Assembly: GCA_003554685.1 (NCBI GenBank)
Contig: PWHA01000001.1
Span: 1-10,407 of the forward strand
Source of the DNA: Halanaerobiaceae bacterium
GTDB lineage: Bacteria > Bacillota > Halanaerobiia > Halanaerobiales > Halarsenatibacteraceae
Direction of reading: 5' to 3'
Length of the DNA: 10,407 nt
A model generated the notes under the pieces. That model worked only from the letters and a program-made list of their open reading frames with translations, was not told the origin of the DNA and did no database searches. Of the stretch, positions 6,525-10,407 are shown in pieces (positions within the stretch are counted from its first letter, which is position 1; every line of letters starts with the position of its first letter). A program made the position numbers and the translations under genes.

Positions 6525-7193
6525 TTGAAAAAACTAGTTGTCTTTGGTCTTGTACTGGCAGTTGTGATAGGTCTGACTCTGGCAGTCGGAGCTGATAGTC
6601 ATGAGGAAGATAATATTTATATTGGTTTTTCCGAATTTTCCCGGGGTTTTGTGGAAGCCAGGGTAACTCTGGAAAATGATGATATAATCTCCGTGGATCT
6701 TCTGGAGTACAATGATATGGGAGAATTGAAGGATGAGGATTACCGGCTGGATGAATGGCATGAAGCTATGGAGGCTCTGCCTGGACGTTTTCTAGAAGCA
6801 AATTCTGCCGAAATTGATGTTTATACAGGTGCGACCAGCACCAGTGAAAAGGCCATGGCTGCAGTGGAAATGGCCCTGCAGAAAGCAGAAGGAGTGGAAC
6901 AGTTTGATGGCACCTTTATGGGACTTTCTGAAGTTGAAGATAACTCCTGGAATATTGCAATTGTTACAATAGAAGAAGGAGAGATTACAGCTGTCGAACT
7001 GGAAGAGGTTTCTGATGGTGAACTGAAGGATGAGGATTACCGACTGGATGAATGGCATGAAGCCAGAATAGAGCTACCGGACCGTTTTGTAGAAGCAAAC
7101 TCTGCTGAAGTCGATACCTTTACCGGAGCAACCGGAAGTTCTGAACGCTGGATAGAAGCAGTAACAGATGCCCTGGCCAAAGCTGGTCTTTAG
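6525..7193 (+). CDS. Exported protein with two tandem FMN-binding domains
   Basis: This 222-residue protein begins with a signal peptide (KK, then a hydrophobic stretch to about residue 22, likely cleaved after AVGA). There is no lipobox cysteine. The mature part is strongly acidic and is two copies of the FMN_bind fold (about 29-120 and 126-222), each ending in a TGAT motif. T104 (TGATS) and T203 (TGATG) match threonines that the transferase ApbE links covalently to FMN in NqrC and RnfG relatives. Two-domain proteins of this type, such as Listeria PplA, carry electrons outside the cell membrane, so an extracytoplasmic redox role is a reasonable inference. Partners are not in the window. The start is TTG, with AGGGGG at 6510-6515, 9 nt upstream. 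The gene stands alone between its own promoter and terminator. Confidence 0.88.
   Translation: MKKLVVFGLVLAVVIGLTLAVGADSHEEDNIYIGFSEFSRGFVEARVTLENDDIISVDLLEYNDMGELKDEDYRLDEWHEAMEALPGRFLEANSAEIDVYTGATSTSEKAMAAVEMALQKAEGVEQFDGTFMGLSEVEDNSWNIAIVTIEEGEITAVELEEVSDGELKDEDYRLDEWHEARIELPDRFVEANSAEVDTFTGATGSSERWIEAVTDALAKAGL
6727..6766 (+). repeat. Intragenic 40-bp direct repeat, copy 1
   Basis: This stretch encodes the LKDEDYRLDEWHEA segment of the first FMN-binding domain. It matches the copy at 7024-7063 in 39 of 40 bases, exactly 297 bp (99 codons) away. Confidence 0.9.
7024..7063 (+). repeat. Intragenic 40-bp direct repeat, copy 2
   Basis: This is the second copy of the 40-bp repeat, in the second FMN-binding domain. 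The only difference from copy 1 is a synonymous Arg codon change (CGG to CGA). The flanking parts of the two domains have diverged much more at both DNA and protein level. Confidence 0.9.
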
Positions 7194-7224
7194 TATTAGC
7201 TCCACTTAAATAAATTTTGGAATT

Positions 7225-7265
7225 AAAAAAAACCACTTGCTGATTAAGGCAGGTGGTTTTTTATT
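7225..7265 (+). terminator. Intrinsic terminator after the FMN-binding protein gene
   Basis: CCACTTGC at 7233-7240 pairs with GCAGGTGG at 7249-7256 around an 8-nt loop. An A tract precedes it and a T tract follows (7257-7262), so the structure could work on both strands. It lies 32 bp after the stop codon. Confidence 0.93.
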
Positions 7266-7362
7266 TCTGGTTATCCTGGTTATTAATACCAAGAAATACG
7301 GCAGCGTCTGTTATGTTTGTAACAAAACAGCTTCTGCAGAACTTCTTTTTTTATTCTATCTG

Positions 7363-7371
7363 TGATATAAT
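7363..7371 (+). promoter_or_regulatory. Extended -10 promoter of the universal stress protein gene
   Basis: TATAAT at 7366-7371 is preceded by TG at 7363-7364, giving TGATATAAT. The matching -35 position (7343-7348, TTCTTT) is poor, so the extended -10 would carry recognition. A second TATAAT at 7390-7395 has no usable -35. The leader would be about 75 nt, AT-rich, with no obvious riboswitch. Confidence 0.6.
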
Positions 7372-7454
7372 AAAAACAGGAAAAATATATATAATTTTGT
7401 CTCTTTTTCTATCGAGATCGAAAACTTTTAGTATCCTTTCTGGAGGTGGATAGT

Positions 7455-7910
7455 GTGAATAAAATCCTGGTGGCAGTGGACGGTTCAGAAAAAAGCAGGG
7501 GAGCAGTCGAGAAAGCAGTAGAGTTTGCGTCCTGTATGAAGGCTGATATCACTTTAATAACAGTGGTGGCAGATATTAACCAGGTAATTGATATTGCCGA
7601 AGCTTCAACCCATGCAGCCATTCACCGGGGCTTAAAAGAAAGGGAAGCCCAGGAAAAAAACCTGGAAAAACAGGGACAGCAGGTGCTGGATGAGGCCGGA
7701 CAGATCCTGACAGAGGCAGAACTTGAATATGATACTCTGCTGCGTAAGGGAGATCCAGCCGATGTAATCTGTGATGTTGCAGAAGAAGAGAACTATGACC
7801 TGATAATTCTGGCAGATAAGGGACTGGGTGGTGTCAAGCGCTTTTTCCTGGGAAGTATTAGTGACAAGGTGGTTAGGTATGCCACAACTTCGGTTCTGGT
7901 GGTAAAATAA
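7455..7910 (+). CDS. Universal stress protein, UspA family, ATP-binding type
   Basis: This is a single-domain Usp of 151 residues, the usual family length. It begins with the first beta strand KILVAVDGSEKS and ends with the C-terminal strand SVLVVK. The nucleotide loop near the C-terminus reads ADKGLGGVKRFFLGSIS and fits the G-x2-G-x9-G-S/T pattern except that the first Gly is Ala. ATP or AMP binding is therefore likely. Usp proteins are cytoplasmic dimers linked to growth arrest and stress; the exact role here is unknown. The GTG start at 7455 is chosen because GGAGG (7442-7446) lies 8 nt upstream; an earlier in-frame GTG at 7446 overlaps that site. The gene is monocistronic, between its own promoter and terminator. 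Confidence 0.93.
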   Translation: MNKILVAVDGSEKSRGAVEKAVEFASCMKADITLITVVADINQVIDIAEASTHAAIHRGLKEREAQEKNLEKQGQQVLDEAGQILTEAELEYDTLLRKGDPADVICDVAEEENYDLIILADKGLGGVKRFFLGSISDKVVRYATTSVLVVK

Positions 7911-7928
7911 ACAAAATTTAAAATAGGA

Positions 7929-7961
7929 CAGGCACAGGATTAAAATAGTGTCTGCTTTTTT
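7929..7961 (+). terminator. Intrinsic terminator after the universal stress protein gene
   Basis: CAGGCAC at 7929-7935 pairs with GTGTCTG at 7948-7954 (one G-U pair, 12-nt loop), followed by a run of six T residues at 7956-7961. It begins 18 bp after the stop codon. Confidence 0.85.
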
Positions 7962-7969
7962 ATTAATTA

Positions 7970-8032
7970 TACAGGAGCATTTATAAGTTTTACAGTAGTA
8001 TTTATTACTTCTACAGAAAGTTATGAGTCTTT
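7970..8032 (+). repeat. Three tandem degenerate 21-bp iterations starting TACAG
   Basis: TACAG recurs at 7970, 7991 and 8012, exactly 21 bp apart. Units 1 and 2 match at 16 of 21 positions, with the shared pattern TACAGnAGnATTTAT. Unit 3 keeps TACAG and, with a 2-bp shift, the TTATnAGT part. The array lies between the stress protein terminator and the amidase gene, with no open frame across it. A period of two helical turns suggests a possible protein-binding array, but its function is unknown. Confidence 0.55.
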
Positions 8033-8154
8033 TTTATCGATTTTTATAAAAGCGGTTTATGAATTTTCCAAAGAAATTCTCGAAGAAATTTAGGGATAGT
8101 TGCAGATAGCTTTACCTGGTTCGCAGGAATAATAGAGAGAATAAATTCTTCAGG

Positions 8155-9501
8155 ATGAAGGAGATGAATAATTTGCTGATAAGTTCAGAGCGGCTGGAGG
8201 AAACAGCAAAAAAGCTGTGCCGGGGAAGTAAAGCTCTGGATGTCTATTTGCAGTATAAAGCCCGGGAAATAGCTCTAAAGGAAGATAATATTAAAGCTCT
8301 GCTGCCTGAAAAAAACAGATTTAAGAGGCTGCAGCAGCAGGCTGATAGTCTTAAGGAGAAGTACCCGACAGCAGAAAAGAGACCGGCTCTTTATGGCATC
8401 CTGGTGGGAGTTAAGGATCTCTTCCATCTGGAGGGTTTTCCCACCAGGGCAGGTTCCAGATTGCCTCCAGAGCTACTAACCGAAAAGGAGGGGAAATTAA
8501 TTGCTGACCTGAGGGATGCTGGAGCCCTGATGCTAGGGAAAACCGTGACCACTGAATTTGCCTATTTTGCTCCGGGACCAACCCGCAATCCTCACAATCC
8601 GGGCCATACTCCCGGAGGCTCCAGCAGCGGCTCGGCAGCAGCGGTTGCTGCCGGCTACTGTCCCCTGGCTCTTGGAACCCAGACTATCGGTTCGGTTATA
8701 AGACCGGCGGCTTTCTGCGGTATAGTTGGCTTTAAGCCCAGTTTTGCCCGGATTCCCTCCGAGGGAATGCTGCTCTTTTCACCTTCCGCCGATCATGCAG
8801 GATTATTTACCCAGGATATGGCAGGGATGCGGCGGGCAGCCAGGCTTGTCTGTCAGAACTGGAGAGAAAGTGAGGTCAGTCCTGAAGAAGCTGCCTCTCC
8901 GGCCCTCGGAATTCCGGTTGGCCCCTATCTTAAACAGACTTCCTATCAGGGAAAAGAGGCTTTTTCCAGCCAGCTGAAATTCTTATCCCGCCGGGGGTAT
9001 GAGCTGAAAGAAGTTGAGATATTTGCTGATATTAAGGAGATAAACCGGAGCCACAACCGGCTAATTGCCAGGGAATTTGCTGAAATTCATTCCAGCTGGT
9101 ATAGGGAGTATGCTGACAGCTACCGGCAGACAACTGCAGAATTGATTGAAACCGGAAAGCGGGTTAGCGATAAAACCTACCGGCAGGACAGGAGTCAGCA
9201 GATCCAGTTGAGGGCAGAGCTTCAGGAAATAATGAAAGCAGAGAAAATTGATCTCTGGATCTCACCTCCGGCTCCCGGCCCTGCACCAGAGGGCCTGGAA
9301 AGCACCGGTGATCCGGTTATGAACCTGCCCTGGACCAATGCCGGACTTCCAGCAGTCAATCTCCCGGCCGGTAAATTTAAAAACGAACTCCCGGCCGGAC
9401 TTCAGCTGGTCGGCAATTTTGCGGGTGATGAGGAACTGCTGGCCTGGTCAGAAAAACTGTTCCAGGACTTAGAGGAGCTGGAAGAGACTATTCTCCCATA
9501 A
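8155..9501 (+). CDS. Amidase-signature family hydrolase
   Basis: This protein of up to 448 residues belongs to the amidase signature family, which hydrolyses amide bonds with a Ser-cisSer-Lys triad. Counting from the ATG at 8155, the triad is K87 in GVKDLF, S156 at the start of SSSGS in GGSSSGS, and the nucleophile S180 in GTQTIGS; the 24-residue distance between the serines equals that in FAAH. The stretch PAAFCGIVGFKPS and the C-terminal LPAVNLPAG and LPAGLQLVG are typical. It is not GatA by context or length, and the substrate cannot be inferred. There is no signal peptide. The start is unsure: ATG 8155 lacks a well-placed ribosome site, while AAGGAG at 8158-8163 is 9 nt before an in-frame TTG at 8173. 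No clear promoter was found in 7962-8154. The 3' end overlaps the opposing yjbQ gene by 14 bp. Confidence 0.92.
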   Translation: MKEMNNLLISSERLEETAKKLCRGSKALDVYLQYKAREIALKEDNIKALLPEKNRFKRLQQQADSLKEKYPTAEKRPALYGILVGVKDLFHLEGFPTRAGSRLPPELLTEKEGKLIADLRDAGALMLGKTVTTEFAYFAPGPTRNPHNPGHTPGGSSSGSAAAVAAGYCPLALGTQTIGSVIRPAAFCGIVGFKPSFARIPSEGMLLFSPSADHAGLFTQDMAGMRRAARLVCQNWRESEVSPEEAASPALGIPVGPYLKQTSYQGKEAFSSQLKFLSRRGYELKEVEIFADIKEINRSHNRLIAREFAEIHSSWYREYADSYRQTTAELIETGKRVSDKTYRQDRSQQIQLRAELQEIMKAEKIDLWISPPAPGPAPEGLESTGDPVMNLPWTNAGLPAVNLPAGKFKNELPAGLQLVGNFAGDEELLAWSEKLFQDLEELEETILP

Positions 9502-9904
9502 CCTTTACCAGCACCCTCTTATCACGCTGACCGTCGAATTCTCCGTAGAAAATCTGTTCCCAGGGTCCAAAATCCAGCTCTCCTTCGGTGATCGCCACCA
9601 CAACCTCCCGTCCCATCACCTGCCTCTTTAAATGGGCATCGGCATTATCTTCAAAAGTGTTGTGCCGGTACTGAGAAACCGGCTCATGGGGAGCCAGTTC
9701 TTCCAGCCAGTCCTTAAAGTCCTGATGCAGGCCGCTTTCAGCATCGTTGATAAAAACGCTGGCGGTTATGTGCATGGCATTCACCAGGCAGAGTCCTTCC
9801 TGGATTTTGCTTTGCTTGATAACTTCTCTGACCTGCTCGGTAATATTAACCAGTTCCATTCTCTTATCTGTGTTGAACCAGAGATATTCGCTGTGGGATT
9901 TCAT
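9488..9904 (-). CDS. yjbQ: YjbQ family protein (UPF0047), possible thiamine-phosphate synthase activity
   Basis: This 138-residue protein is full length for the YjbQ/UPF0047 family. Conserved features are H45 in MHITASVFIND, the GLHQD segment, DNADAHL at 86-92, and the C-terminal GELDFGPWEQIFYGEFDG and KRVLVKVMGE. E. coli YjbQ shows weak thiamine-phosphate synthase activity in vitro, hence the database name; the true role of the family is not settled. The minus-strand start has GGAGG (9910-9914 on the plus strand) 5 nt before the ATG. It is convergent with the amidase gene, sharing 14 bp, and divergent from recD2. No thiamine genes are near it. No convincing promoter was found on its strand, but an inverted repeat sits 47-78 bp upstream of the start. 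Confidence 0.93.
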   Translation of the reverse strand: MKSHSEYLWFNTDKRMELVNITEQVREVIKQSKIQEGLCLVNAMHITASVFINDAESGLHQDFKDWLEELAPHEPVSQYRHNTFEDNADAHLKRQVMGREVVVAITEGELDFGPWEQIFYGEFDGQRDKRVLVKVMGE

Positions 9905-9950
9905 TTTATCCTCCCTTTCGGATTTTAAGTTATTGTTCTCACTTTGATTT

Positions 9951-9982
9951 GGCTTTATATTTATAAATTCCAGAATAAAGCC
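9951..9982. repeat. Inverted repeat with nested palindrome between yjbQ and recD2
   Basis: GGCTTTAT at 9951-9958 and ATAAAGCC at 9975-9982 are perfect 8-bp arms around a 16-bp spacer. The spacer contains a perfect 10-bp palindrome, ATTTATAAAT, at 9959-9968. The element lies in the leader region of yjbQ (minus strand). It has no T tail on either strand, so it is not an obvious terminator and is better viewed as a possible operator or RNA hairpin. Confidence 0.55.
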
Positions 9983-10013
9983 GCTGCTCCTGCCTGGTAG
10001 CTTAATTTATAAT

Positions 10014-10042
10014 TTGCCAGGAGGTCAATCCTGACATATAAT
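10014..10042 (+). promoter_or_regulatory. Promoter of recD2
   Basis: TTGCCA at 10014-10019 (five of six consensus bases) and a perfect TATAAT at 10037-10042 are spaced by 17 bp. Transcription should start near 10049, leaving a leader of about 55 nt before the recD2 ATG. A short inverted repeat, GTCA-N4-TGAC (10024-10035), sits within the spacer. Confidence 0.8.
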
Positions 10043-10104
10043 ATAGATAGGTATTTTTCTGAACCTGAGCATGGCAAATTTTATTATCTACAGGTTGTGA
10101 TTAG

Positions 10105-10407
10105 ATGGCTGCAGAAAAGGAAAGGATAAAGGGTCAGATTGATCGGATAACCTATACCAATGAGGAAAATGGTTTTACGGTTGCCAGACTCAAGCTTCTG
10201 GAAGAGGAGAGAAAGGTAACCGTAGTGGGAAATCTGCCTGCCCCCGATCCCGGACAGGTGGTGGAACTGGAGGGCTACTGGACCAACCATTCCAAGTACG
10301 GGAGACAGTTTAAAATTACTGATTTTCGCTATTCTGCCCCTACCAGTGAGGAGGGGGTTAAAAGATATCTGGGCTCCGGACTTATCCCGGGAATAGGACC
10401 GGTAATG
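10105..10407 (+). CDS. recD2: RecD2-type ATP-dependent DNA helicase, N-terminal part (cut by window edge)
   Basis: The reading frame from ATG 10105 stays open to the window edge and gives the first 101 residues. They match the N-terminal OB-fold region of RecD2 (RecD-like SF1B 5'-3' helicase of bacteria without RecBC): GQIDRITYTNEENGFTVARL, the TVVGNLP strand, the LEGYW-NHSKYGRQF segment, and YLGSGLIPGIGP leading into the helix-hairpin-helix region. The full protein is normally about 700-800 residues, with Walker motifs further downstream that are not visible here. Family members act in DNA repair and recombination. CAGG at 10091-10094 is a weak ribosome site 10 nt before the ATG. The gene is truncated only by the window, with no sign of damage. 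Confidence 0.93.
   Translation, partial: MAAEKERIKGQIDRITYTNEENGFTVARLKLLEEERKVTVVGNLPAPDPGQVVELEGYWTNHSKYGRQFKITDFRYSAPTSEEGVKRYLGSGLIPGIGPVM

Noticed and set aside
7316..7326. Small palindrome TTTGT-A-ACAAA upstream of the stress protein promoter
   Set aside because: The arms are only 5 bp, the sequence does not match a Rex or CRP/FNR site that I can name, and such AT-rich palindromes occur by chance in this kind of DNA.
7253..7453. Plus-strand 66-codon open frame before the stress protein gene
   Set aside because: It starts inside the intrinsic terminator of the previous gene, has no ribosome site, covers the promoter of the next gene, and encodes a Phe/Leu/Ser-rich sequence typical of AT-rich noncoding DNA.
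8060..8092. GAATTT/AAATTC and TTCNNGAA repeats before the amidase gene
   Set aside because: The arms are short and AT-rich, match no LexA, HrcA/CIRCE or CtsR pattern, and do not form a terminator or promoter element.
9632..9928. Plus-strand 98-codon open frame opposite yjbQ
   Set aside because: YjbQ family motifs are clear on the minus strand, so this frame is a shadow; it also lacks a ribosome site.
10084..10290. Minus-strand 68-codon open frame opposite the recD2 start
   Set aside because: The plus strand encodes conserved RecD2 N-terminal motifs and has a promoter; the minus frame has no family features.
1..10407. CRISPR arrays, tRNA or rRNA genes, insertion sequences, phage or defence genes
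   Set aside because: I looked for regular repeat-spacer arrays, tRNA-like cloverleafs, transposase motifs and defence domains and saw none; gene content is housekeeping biosynthesis plus single-copy accessory enzymes.

Overview
The window is a moderate-GC bacterial chromosome segment with tightly packed metabolic genes. A canonical T-box leader, strong AGGAGG-type ribosome binding sites, TTG/GTG starts and TTGACA-17-TATAAT promoters all point to a Bacillota (Firmicutes) genome. The strongly acidic exported flavoprotein and the set of protein families would fit a halophilic anaerobic lineage such as Halanaerobia, but that placement is an inference and not proven by the sequence.

Layout: (1) 21-2801, ilvD and ilvE, the last two steps of branched-chain amino acid synthesis, read as one unit whose promoter lies outside the window. 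(2) 2831-6385, a promoter and a complete T-box riboswitch, then aroF (DAHP synthase with an N-terminal regulatory domain), pheA (prephenate dehydratase with ACT domain) and a hisC-type aminotransferase. The T-box specifier reads as a Phe codon in either plausible register, and the UGGU in its bulge fits a tRNA with discriminator base A. This is therefore a phenylalanine operon sensing uncharged tRNA-Phe, with allosteric feedback expected on AroF and PheA as well. (3) 6446-7265, a monocistronic gene for an exported protein with two FMN-binding domains, with its own consensus promoter and terminator. (4) 7363-7961, a universal stress protein with an extended -10 promoter and a terminator. (5) 8155-9501, an amidase-signature hydrolase. 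(6) 9488-9904 on the minus strand, a YjbQ-family protein whose 3' end overlaps the amidase gene. (7) 10014-10407, a promoter and the first 101 codons of recD2, cut by the window edge.

Most of the window is conventional biosynthesis. No clearly new multi-gene system is visible. The items most worth a second look are the Phe T-box operon with its stacked controls, the tandem di-FMN exported protein without a lipobox and with a 40-bp near-identical internal DNA repeat, and three short repeat or palindrome clusters in intergenic DNA (3219-3260, 7970-8032, 9951-9982) that the annotated genes do not explain.
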